A DNA stretch of 6,871 nucleotides from an uncultured Bergeyella sp. GTDB lineage: Bacteria > Bacteroidota > Bacteroidia > Flavobacteriales > Weeksellaceae. Below the pieces are notes generated by a model. That model made no database searches. It saw only the letters and a list, made by a program, of their open reading frames with translations, and was not told the DNA's origin. The position numbers were made by a program, and so were the translations under genes. The stretch lies in the NCBI GenBank assembly GCA_916710115.1, contig CAKAOY010000062.1, positions 1 to 6,871 on the forward strand, given 5' to 3'. Positions 1-5,436 of the stretch are shown here, piece by piece; position 1 is the first letter of the stretch; each line of letters opens with the position of its first letter.

Positions 1-99
1 GATAGGAGCTGGTAGTTTATAGAAATTTCCATAAGCAATACCGCATCCCAAAAATACGCCTATAAATATGGCGAAAGGTAATAAAGATAGTATTCTCAT
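1..99 (-). CDS. N-terminus of a membrane protein, probably NhaC-type Na+/H+ antiporter (3' end outside window)
   Basis: An open leftward frame starts at the ATG complementary to 97-99 and runs off the left edge, giving 33 residues. They begin MRILSLLPFAIFIGVFLG and end in FYKLPAPI. Residues about 4-23 form one hydrophobic segment with no charged residue, which fits a first transmembrane helix. The pattern of hydrophobic helix, small Gly-rich turn, then an (N/D)FY..PAPI motif resembles, from memory, the start of NhaC-family sodium:proton antiporters of Bacteroidota. Those are inner-membrane proteins that exchange Na+ for H+. A TATATTTG element lies about 24 nt upstream of the ATG, which supports this start. 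It is transcribed divergently from the HMG-CoA-lyase-like gene. That a gene starts here is fairly secure; the family call rests on one short stretch and is tentative. Confidence 0.6.
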   Translation of the reverse strand, partial: MRILSLLPFAIFIGVFLGCGIAYGNFYKLPAPI

Positions 100-121
100 A
101 AAATATAAATAAAATAATACT

Positions 122-131
122 TGCAAATATA
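122..131 (-). promoter_or_regulatory. Bacteroidota-type -7 element for the left-edge gene
   Basis: The minus strand reads TATATTTGCA here, an exact match to the Bacteroidota -7 consensus TAnnTTTG. It lies about 24 nt before the ATG at 99. The same ten bases stand in front of ugd at 5333-5342. No convincing -33 TTG is seen at the usual spacing, so the call depends on the -7 box and its position. Confidence 0.5.
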
Positions 132-165
132 TAATAATTTTTCTAAATTGTATAAAAATTTAAAA

Positions 166-173
166 TAAATTTG
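166..173 (+). promoter_or_regulatory. Candidate distal -7 element for the HMG-CoA-lyase-like gene
   Basis: The plus strand reads TAAATTTG, matching TAnnTTTG, with a TTG at 148-150. The 15-nt spacing is shorter than the roughly 19-20 nt usually quoted for the Bacteroidota -33/-7 pair. Use of this site would give a leader of about 130 nt that includes the inverted repeat at 186-211. In sequence this A+T-rich such matches arise easily by chance. Confidence 0.25.
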
Positions 174-185
174 AATAAATATTGT

Positions 186-211
186 TTTTAATATGTTAAA
201 ATATATTAAAA
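186..211. repeat. 9-bp A/T-only inverted repeat in the divergent spacer
   Basis: TTTTAATAT at 186-194 is the exact reverse complement of ATATTAAAA at 203-211, around an 8-nt centre. It sits in the 211-nt spacer (100-310) between two divergent genes, a common place for an operator. The arms contain no G or C and the surroundings are extremely A+T-rich, so chance symmetry is a real alternative. The rest of the spacer shows only the promoter-like elements listed separately. Confidence 0.3.
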
Positions 212-243
212 TTAGATTTTAGTTAATTTTATTGCTTGCTTTT

Positions 244-251
244 TAGTTTTG
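244..251 (+). promoter_or_regulatory. Candidate proximal -7 element for the HMG-CoA-lyase-like gene
   Basis: The plus strand reads TAGTTTTG, matching TAnnTTTG, 59 nt before the ATG at 311. It would give a leader of about 50 nt. There is no clear TTG at -33. It is the better placed of two candidates, but still weak. Confidence 0.3.
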
Positions 252-310
252 TAGATATAATTTGGAAATTTGTTGATTTTAACAAAAATTCTTTTCTTAG
301 CAAGAAAAAA

Positions 311-1099
311 ATGTACCTTACAGAAAGTCCAAGAATCGCAATGCAAAGTCTAAGGGATTTTGTGCCAACCATCAAGAAAATTGATTATATCAATGCTCTT
401 ATGAGAGTAAATTTTAGTGTTTTAGATTGTGGAGGATTCACTTCGCCAGAGATGGATTTCCAGATTTGGGATACGGCAGAGGTTTTGAGAAATACAGAAA
501 AAACAGATACCAAAATTTCGGTGGTAGTAACTAGTTTGCAAGGAGTGGAATACGCTCTTAAATGTCCTAATGTGGATATTTTAGAATACTCATTGTCTAT
601 CTATGATATTGAAAATAATAGTAAAAAACGAGATGAAATTCTTGAGGAAGTTAGAGAGATAAATACTATTGTAAATTTGGAAAAAAAGAAATTAAATATT
701 TGTTTATTAGATTTTTATGATAAAAATAATTTGCAAGATGAGGTGTTTTTTATTATAAAGAATTTTGGTGAAATAGGAGTCCAAAATATTTTATTGGCTG
801 ATACAACTGGCTCGGCATCGGTGGAGAAAATCCGAAAAACTTTTCGTGAATCGGTGAATATGTTTCCGGAAATTCGTTTTGGTGCCCATTTTTATACAAA
901 AAACAATGGAGCCTATGAAAAGTTAAAAACAGCTTTTGATGAAGGATGTCGGGATTTTCATAGTACAATTAAAGGTATTGGAGGTATGTCGACAGAGAAA
1001 CTTATCAATTTTTTAGCTACGGAAAAAGTGGAACATTCATTAAATTTACTTCATTATGAATATGCCTACAACCAAGCAAAAAATATTTTTGGATTCTAA
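311..1099 (+). CDS. HMG-CoA lyase-like protein lacking key active-site residues (putative pseudoenzyme)
   Basis: A 262-residue protein of the HMGL-like TIM-barrel family. True HMG-CoA lyase cleaves 3-hydroxy-3-methylglutaryl-CoA to acetoacetate and acetyl-CoA in leucine breakdown. Family landmarks remain: TESPRxAMQ (residues 4-12), DCGGFTSPE (39-47), WDTAEVL (53-59), ADTTGSAS (163-170), FGAH (190-193) and MSTEKL (226-231). Several catalytic positions do not. The Arg is kept (R8), but the metal-binding Asp after it is Ile9. The HxH pair reads H193-F-Y195. The Cys loop (normally GGCP...GN.PTE) is shortened to GIGGMSTE at 222-229, removing the catalytic Cys and the Asn ligand. The FGNPYGD segment is also absent. 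The ATG at 311 is chosen because relatives begin just before this ECPRDAMQ-like motif; an in-frame TTG at 236 would add 25 unrelated residues. The frame is intact, so it is called a CDS rather than a pseudogene. Its function is unknown; lyase activity looks unlikely. Its TAA shares bases with the maf stop. Confidence 0.85.
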   Translation: MYLTESPRIAMQSLRDFVPTIKKIDYINALMRVNFSVLDCGGFTSPEMDFQIWDTAEVLRNTEKTDTKISVVVTSLQGVEYALKCPNVDILEYSLSIYDIENNSKKRDEILEEVREINTIVNLEKKKLNICLLDFYDKNNLQDEVFFIIKNFGEIGVQNILLADTTGSASVEKIRKTFRESVNMFPEIRFGAHFYTKNNGAYEKLKTAFDEGCRDFHSTIKGIGGMSTEKLINFLATEKVEHSLNLLHYEYAYNQAKNIFGF

Positions 1100-1662
1100 A
1101 AGGTATTATTTAATTCTGCCAGACTTTCGTAAACGAGATGAGTAGGAAGCCCCATAATAGTGTAATAACTTCCTGATATTCTCTTTATTTTTGTGAGTCC
1201 GAGCCAATCTTGTATGCCGTAGCTTCCAGCTTTGTCCATTGGCTTGAAGTTTTCAATATAAAAATCTATTTCTTCATCATTAATTTTGTTAAAACTTACT
1301 TCTGCCTTGTCTATTTTTGTAATGGTTTTTTGTAGTGTTTTTAGGGTAATTCCAGTATAGACAATATGAGTATTATTGGATAGTTTTTTTAGCATTGAGC
1401 GTGCCTCATCTTTATTTTTTGGTTTTCCTAATACCTGATTATCAAGGCATACTATAGTGTCGGCGGTTATTAGTGTTTCATCTTTTTGTAGGTGTTGATA
1501 GGCACTCGCCTTCTTTTCGGATAAGAACCCTGCGATTTCATAGATGGGTAGGGTAGTAGGATAGTCCTCGTTGCAGTGGATACTCACTACATCAAAAGAT
1601 AGTCCCATCTTTTCTAATAATTCTTTTCTACGAGGGGATTGAGATGCTAACAAGATTTTCAT
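1096..1662 (-). CDS. maf: Maf-family nucleoside triphosphate pyrophosphatase, YhdE-like
   Basis: A complete 188-residue protein of usual family length. Maf proteins hydrolyse non-canonical or pyrimidine NTPs to NMP and pyrophosphate in the cytoplasm. The YhdE branch is known to prefer dTTP, UTP and modified UTP. Visible motifs are the substrate-binding SQSPRR at 7-12, ITADT with the probable catalytic Asp68 at 65-69, LGKP at 78-81, DKAGSYGIQ at 143-151 and the C-terminal GSYYTIMGLP at 164-173. DKAG.YGIQ plus the MGLP ending suits the dTTP/UTP-type subfamily; substrate preference is inferred, not visible. The ATG follows the kdsC-family stop after one base, and the family starts in just this way (MKILLASQSPRR), so both start and co-transcription are well supported. 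It is the last gene of the leftward cluster. The TAG at 1098-1096 overlaps the stop of the converging gene, and no hairpin terminator follows it. Confidence 0.93.
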   Translation of the reverse strand: MKILLASQSPRRKELLEKMGLSFDVVSIHCNEDYPTTLPIYEIAGFLSEKKASAYQHLQKDETLITADTIVCLDNQVLGKPKNKDEARSMLKKLSNNTHIVYTGITLKTLQKTITKIDKAEVSFNKINDEEIDFYIENFKPMDKAGSYGIQDWLGLTKIKRISGSYYTIMGLPTHLVYESLAELNNTF

Positions 1663-1663
1663 A

Positions 1664-2185
1664 TTAAATGGATTGAGTATTATCTTGGATATCCCATTTT
1701 CCTTGAGCCTTCATCACTTGTTCTATCACATCTCGTACTGCACCCGAACCACCATTCACCGGGGTGATATAGTCGGCAACTTTTTTTATTTCAGGGACAG
1801 CATTTGGTGGGCAGGCACCGATATGAGCCATTTTAATGACTTCTCTGTCGGGTATATCGTCGCCCATCATCAATATTTCGGAGTCGTTGAGGTTATTTTT
1901 TTCTTTAAAATCTTGATAATCAATAACCTTATTTTGGGATTTGGAGTAATAATCAGTTATGCCGAGATAGTGGATTCTTTGTTTCACCATAGGGTCGTCT
2001 CCTCCTGTGATGATTCCTATTTTATATCCTGATTTTAAGGCTCTTACGACGGCGTACCCATCAAGTACATTCATTGTTCGACACATACTTCCATCAGGCA
2101 TTAGATAGATTGTTCCATCAGTGAAGATTCCATCTACATCAAAGACGAAAGCCTTGATATCTTTCAATTTTTCTTTGTAAATCAT
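1664..2185 (-). CDS. kdsC: KdsC-family HAD phosphatase (3-deoxy-D-manno-octulosonate 8-phosphate phosphatase)
   Basis: A complete 173-residue small HAD hydrolase without a large cap domain, as in KdsC/YrbI. The expected reaction is dephosphorylation of Kdo-8-phosphate to Kdo, the sugar that links lipid A to the rest of lipopolysaccharide; the enzyme is cytoplasmic and tetrameric in known cases. HAD motifs are in order: DVDG at 16-19 (nucleophile Asp16, acid/base Asp18), the motif II Thr60 in GIITGG, Lys86, and the Mg-binding GDDIPD at 108-113. The C-terminal GGSGAVRDVIEQV (135-147) is typical of KdsC. The ATG is needed to keep the residues before DVDG. It begins 11 nt after the ABC transporter stop and ends one base before maf. 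From memory, kdsC next to maf is common in Flavobacteriia. Relatives acting on other nine-carbon or modified sugars cannot be fully excluded. Confidence 0.92.
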   Translation of the reverse strand: MIYKEKLKDIKAFVFDVDGIFTDGTIYLMPDGSMCRTMNVLDGYAVVRALKSGYKIGIITGGDDPMVKQRIHYLGITDYYSKSQNKVIDYQDFKEKNNLNDSEILMMGDDIPDREVIKMAHIGACPPNAVPEIKKVADYITPVNGGSGAVRDVIEQVMKAQGKWDIQDNTQSI

Positions 2186-2196
2186 TTGTTAGTGTG

Positions 2197-3990
2197 TTAT
2201 AGTTCTTGTAGCTCAACCATTCGTTTAAATCTTTCGGAGGATTGTACGAGACTGTTGTAATCACCACTACCAGAGATTTCTCCTTTTTCGAGGAGATAGA
2301 TAGTATCCACATTTTTGATTGTAGAAAGTCGGTGTGCGATGATGAGAATCGTAAATTTCCCATGTAGCAAATCTATATTATCTTTGATATGTTTTTCCGT
2401 TTCGGTATCCAAAGCCGAAGTTGCTTCGTCCATAATGAGTAATTCTATGTCTTTGTATAGTTCGCGGGCGATGGATATTCTTTGTTTTTGCCCACCAGAG
2501 ACAAGGATTCCATTATTTCCTAATGTAGAATCTTCTTTATTTTCAAGATTATTGACGAAATCGGTTAGGGATACCATTTCCATCACATTATAGAATTTTT
2601 TGATGGTTTCAGGTGTTTTTTTATCCCAAAAAGTTACATTGTTGAACAGCGTATCGTTGAAGATAACGGACTCTTGTGTAATATATCCAATCTTACTTCG
2701 GTAAGAATTTAGGTTGGACTCATAGAGAGATTTGCCATCAACGATGACATCGCCTCCATGAGGGATTTGTAGCCCACAAATAACATTCGCTAAGGTTGTT
2801 TTCCCCGCTCCACTTTCACCTACGAGAGCAATTGAGGTTTTGGCTGGGATATTTAGGCTGATATTTTTGAGAATAGGTGTATTCCCAAAAGTAATATTTA
2901 GGTTTTCTACCTTAATATTATCAATTTTATTGATGAGAGTTGTTTTCTGTGGTTCTTGGTATTTTTTGAAATCCAAAATAATGTTATCAATAGACTCTAT
3001 TGCAATAGACGAAATAATAAAACTACTCCATACACCTTGAAAGTTCGTTATGTACCCTAATGCTCTATAAAACAATAGCAAACTCACAATAATAGATGAG
3101 ATATTTCCTTCTGAAAATTTTGCCTGAATAAATACTACTAAGGCAATAATTGCAATGATGAGAGGCTCACGAGCATTTCCCATAATGGCACCTAACTTCG
3201 TAGATTTGAAGCTATATTCATCAAAGAGAGTCATATTATCACGAAGCCTATTATCATATGATTTGAAATAGTTAGTTGCTTTTAGATATTTAAAATTATG
3301 GATGGCTTGGATAAGTATTTCATTAAAATCATTCCCTAAATTAACTTGTTTTCGGGAAATATCTTGGATTATTCTATTGAAATATTTATATACGAAATCT
3401 AGTAATAGTCCCCCAAGTCCTACGATAATGGCAAATTGCCAATTAGAAACGGCTGCAAGACCAACATATATGAGGAGCATAATGGTGATTTGTACCAAGT
3501 TCAAGAAACCATTCATAGCTCCTAATAGTTTTCCAGATTCACCTATAATATGGTTTTGTATTCTTCCAATACTCATTTTTGTAAAACCTTCATAGGATAG
3601 TTGGTTGAGGTAATCAATAAGATTAAAACGAATTTTTCTTGCAATGACTAGATTCACCTTTGTCATATATAGCGATTTTAGGTAGTTTGTTATTCCTTTG
3701 AAAACAAACATACCTACCATCAAGAGGAGCATATTTGTGATATTTATCTCAATACCAATATATTTAAAAAAATCTATAATAATCTGCAACTGCCCCAAAG
3801 ATTCGTTAGAAGTCTCGCTATTTGTAGCTATAGAGAGTAGTGGGATAAACATCGTAAGACCAATCCCATCTAAAAGACCTATTAACAAATTTAAAATTAG
3901 AAATATATAAATATGGTATCCTAATAAATTTTTGAAATATTGAAAATATCCCCAAATAGTGTATTTCTTCGTAGTGTTTTTGTCGTCCAT
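2197..3990 (-). CDS. ABC exporter, fused membrane and ATPase domains (probable lipid or glycan flippase)
   Basis: A 597-residue half-transporter expected to work as a homodimer in the inner membrane. The N-terminal half has about six hydrophobic segments (roughly 24-55, 84-105, 163-182, 183-202, 272-291 and 297-330). The ATPase domain follows from about 355: Walker A GESGAGKT at 391-398, Q-loop Gln439, signature VSGGQ at 497-501 (Val for the usual Leu), Walker B LLIMDEA at 517-523 with catalytic Glu522, D-loop SALD, and H-loop His553. All catalytic residues are present, so it should be an active ATPase. The start, with DGIGLTMFIPLL in the first membrane segment, recalls PglK/MsbA-type exporters of lipid-linked saccharides and lipids. 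That, plus its place 4 nt after ugd and just before a kdsC-family gene, suggests a cell-envelope substrate. The actual substrate cannot be read from sequence, and no glycosyltransferase is adjacent. The ATG directly after the ugd stop is the natural start. Confidence 0.92.
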   Translation of the reverse strand: MDDKNTTKKYTIWGYFQYFKNLLGYHIYIFLILNLLIGLLDGIGLTMFIPLLSIATNSETSNESLGQLQIIIDFFKYIGIEINITNMLLLMVGMFVFKGITNYLKSLYMTKVNLVIARKIRFNLIDYLNQLSYEGFTKMSIGRIQNHIIGESGKLLGAMNGFLNLVQITIMLLIYVGLAAVSNWQFAIIVGLGGLLLDFVYKYFNRIIQDISRKQVNLGNDFNEILIQAIHNFKYLKATNYFKSYDNRLRDNMTLFDEYSFKSTKLGAIMGNAREPLIIAIIALVVFIQAKFSEGNISSIIVSLLLFYRALGYITNFQGVWSSFIISSIAIESIDNIILDFKKYQEPQKTTLINKIDNIKVENLNITFGNTPILKNISLNIPAKTSIALVGESGAGKTTLANVICGLQIPHGGDVIVDGKSLYESNLNSYRSKIGYITQESVIFNDTLFNNVTFWDKKTPETIKKFYNVMEMVSLTDFVNNLENKEDSTLGNNGILVSGGQKQRISIARELYKDIELLIMDEATSALDTETEKHIKDNIDLLHGKFTILIIAHRLSTIKNVDTIYLLEKGEISGSGDYNSLVQSSERFKRMVELQEL

Positions 3991-3994
3991 TTAA

Positions 3995-5305
3995 TTAATG
4001 TATAATTTTTCTTCCGATTGATTTATAATAAAATCCTGTACCTTCCACTTGCTCTAGTGCAAAGATATTTCTACCGTCAAATATTGCCTTGTTGTTCATC
4101 TTTTCGGTCATTAGGCCGAAATCAGGATTCTTAAACTCAGACCATTCTGTTGCGATAAGTAATGCGTCGGCATTTTCTAATGCAGAATACATATCTTTGG
4201 CATATTCAATACTATCTCCAAGAATTTTTCTTATATTCTCTTCTGCTATCAAATCGTAGGCCGTAATTTTTGCACCTTTATCCAACAAAATACGAATATT
4301 ATCTAGTGATGAAGCCTCGCGAATATCGTCCGTATTTGCCTTGAAAGCCAAGCCCCAAAGAGCAATTTTCTTTCCTGTTAAATCTCCTCCGAAATAATTT
4401 TCAATATCAGAAACAAGTATTGTTTTTTGGGTACTATTCACAGCCTCCGTAGCTTCAAGAATTTGGAAAATGGTATTTTCCTCCTTACCTGATTTTATCA
4501 AAGCCTTTACATCTTTTGGAAAGCAGCTGCCTCCGTAGCCAATACCAGGGAATAAAAATCTATTGCCGATTCTATCATCACTACCCATACCGAGGCGGAC
4601 TTTATCTACATCGGCACCTACCTTTTCGCAGAAATTTGCAATTTCATTCATAAAGGTTATTTTTACGGCAAGGAATGAGTTAGATGCATATTTTGTGAGT
4701 TCTGATGATTTTTCATCCATAAAAATAATCGGTACCCCTGTATTTGTGAATGGCTGGTATATTTTAGCCATAATGTTTTTTGCATTTTCCGAACTGCTGC
4801 CTACTATCACACGGGCAGGGTTCATAGAATCTTTCACTGCAAATCCCTCACGTAAAAATTCGGGGTTAGAGACCACATCAAACGGTACTGAAGTCTTTGT
4901 CGAAATTACCTCTCGTACCTTATCAGCTGTTCCTACGGGGACGGTCGATTTATTGACAATTATTTTGTAATCTGTGATAATTTCACCAATTTGGTTGGCC
5001 ACTCCAAGTACATAGGACAAATCTGCACTACCATCTTCTCCAGGTGGGGTCGGTAGGGCTAGGTATATTATTTCTGATTTATCTACGGCTTCTTTTAGGT
5101 CTGTTGTGAAAAATAATCTACCGGAGTTGATATTTCTGAGGAACATTTCTTCTAATCCAGGTTCGTAGATAGGTACAATTCCTTGTTGCATTTTTTTTAC
5201 TTTTGTTGTATCTATATCTACGCAATATACATTGTTCCCAAGTTCTGCGAGGGTTGTTCCTGTTACGAGACCTACATATCCAGTTCCTACGATTGTAATA
5301 TTCAT
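3995..5305 (-). CDS. ugd: UDP-glucose 6-dehydrogenase
   Basis: A complete 436-residue cytoplasmic enzyme, typical in length for the family. It oxidises UDP-glucose twice with NAD+ to UDP-glucuronate, a precursor of capsule, exopolysaccharide and modified LPS sugars. The NAD-binding Rossmann motif GTGYVG is at 7-12, with the ribose-binding acid Asp30 in CVDID. Catalytic residues known from bacterial homologues are all found: Thr121 in KSTVP, Glu149 and Glu153 in NPEFLREG, Lys205 and Asn209 in KYASN, the nucleophile Cys261 and Asp265 in GGSCFPKD. The C-terminal UDP-binding domain has GLAFKANTDDIREASS at 318-333. The ATG at 5305 gives the canonical MNITIVGTGYVG start. It lies about 30 nt downstream of a TATATTTG promoter element and has no clear Shine-Dalgarno, as is normal in Bacteroidota. 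It is the first gene of the leftward operon. UDP-N-acetylmannosamine dehydrogenase is a related alternative but less likely given these motifs. Confidence 0.96.
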   Translation of the reverse strand: MNITIVGTGYVGLVTGTTLAELGNNVYCVDIDTTKVKKMQQGIVPIYEPGLEEMFLRNINSGRLFFTTDLKEAVDKSEIIYLALPTPPGEDGSADLSYVLGVANQIGEIITDYKIIVNKSTVPVGTADKVREVISTKTSVPFDVVSNPEFLREGFAVKDSMNPARVIVGSSSENAKNIMAKIYQPFTNTGVPIIFMDEKSSELTKYASNSFLAVKITFMNEIANFCEKVGADVDKVRLGMGSDDRIGNRFLFPGIGYGGSCFPKDVKALIKSGKEENTIFQILEATEAVNSTQKTILVSDIENYFGGDLTGKKIALWGLAFKANTDDIREASSLDNIRILLDKGAKITAYDLIAEENIRKILGDSIEYAKDMYSALENADALLIATEWSEFKNPDFGLMTEKMNNKAIFDGRNIFALEQVEGTGFYYKSIGRKIIH

Positions 5306-5332
5306 CAGTCTATAATTTAAAGGTTTTTAAAC

Positions 5333-5342
5333 TGCAAATATA
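5333..5342 (-). promoter_or_regulatory. ugd operon promoter, Bacteroidota -7 element
   Basis: The minus strand reads TATATTTGCA, an exact fit to TAnnTTTG, about 30 nt before the ugd ATG and downstream of the rho terminator. The best upstream TTG (in CATTTGG) is only about 12 nt away, shorter than the usual spacing, so the -33 element is poor or absent. Its place between a terminator and the first gene of an operon makes the call reasonable. Confidence 0.6.
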
Positions 5343-5360
5343 CAATTTTTATACCAAATG

Positions 5361-5390
5361 GAAATGATGTAATATAGGGGATATCATTTT
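5361..5390. repeat. Imperfect inverted repeat upstream of the ugd promoter
   Basis: AAATGAT at 5362-5368 pairs with ATCATTT at 5383-5389; G-T wobble positions and one further A-T pair extend the arms to 10 nt around a 10-nt centre containing GGGG. It begins about 19 nt upstream of the -7 box, overlapping where -33 contacts and an activator would lie. It could be an operator half-site pair or chance symmetry. It lacks a following T-run on the minus strand, so it is not a typical terminator. Confidence 0.3.
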
Positions 5391-5391
5391 G

Positions 5392-5425
5392 AAATAAAAA
5401 AAGCCTTAGTATTTCGCTAAGGCTT
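5392..5425 (-). terminator. Rho-independent terminator of rho
   Basis: Read leftward, a perfect 9-bp stem (AAGCCTTAG at 5401-5409 with CTAAGGCTT at 5417-5425, 7-nt loop) is followed by a T-rich tract (TTTTTTTATTT). It starts 11 nt after the rho stop codon. It is the only strong intrinsic terminator in the window, and it separates rho from the ugd operon. Confidence 0.9.
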
Positions 5426-5436
5426 CTTGTTTTGTG

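Larger units (their letters stand above)
1096..5305 (-). other. Inferred four-gene operon: ugd, ABC exporter, kdsC, maf
   Basis: Four same-strand genes follow each other with gaps of 4, 11 and 1 nt. One promoter-like element stands upstream, and no hairpin terminator or promoter-sized gap lies inside. Tight spacing makes co-transcription the simplest reading. The first three products fit sugar-nucleotide synthesis, export and Kdo production for the cell envelope. No terminator is visible at the maf end, where the cluster meets a converging gene. Confidence 0.75.

Noticed and set aside
236..310. In-frame upstream TTG start at 236 for the HMG-CoA-lyase-like gene.
   Set aside because: The extra 25 residues resemble nothing in the family, whose members start just before the ECPRDAMQ-like motif; the ATG at 311 fits, and a -7-like element overlaps the extension.
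311..1099. A frameshifted or sequencing-damaged copy of a normal HMG-CoA lyase.
   Set aside because: Family motifs stay in one frame from start to stop, and the altered positions are substitutions and in-frame loop losses, not signs of a frame change.
2139..2363. A leftward 74-codon frame spanning the ABC transporter end and the kdsC start.
   Set aside because: It overlaps both real genes in another frame, and its translation has no recognisable domain.
4563..4970. A 135-codon rightward open frame opposite ugd.
   Set aside because: Antisense to the catalytic core of ugd, with no family resemblance or promoter; the same reasoning applies to the 119-codon frame at 1673-2032 opposite kdsC.
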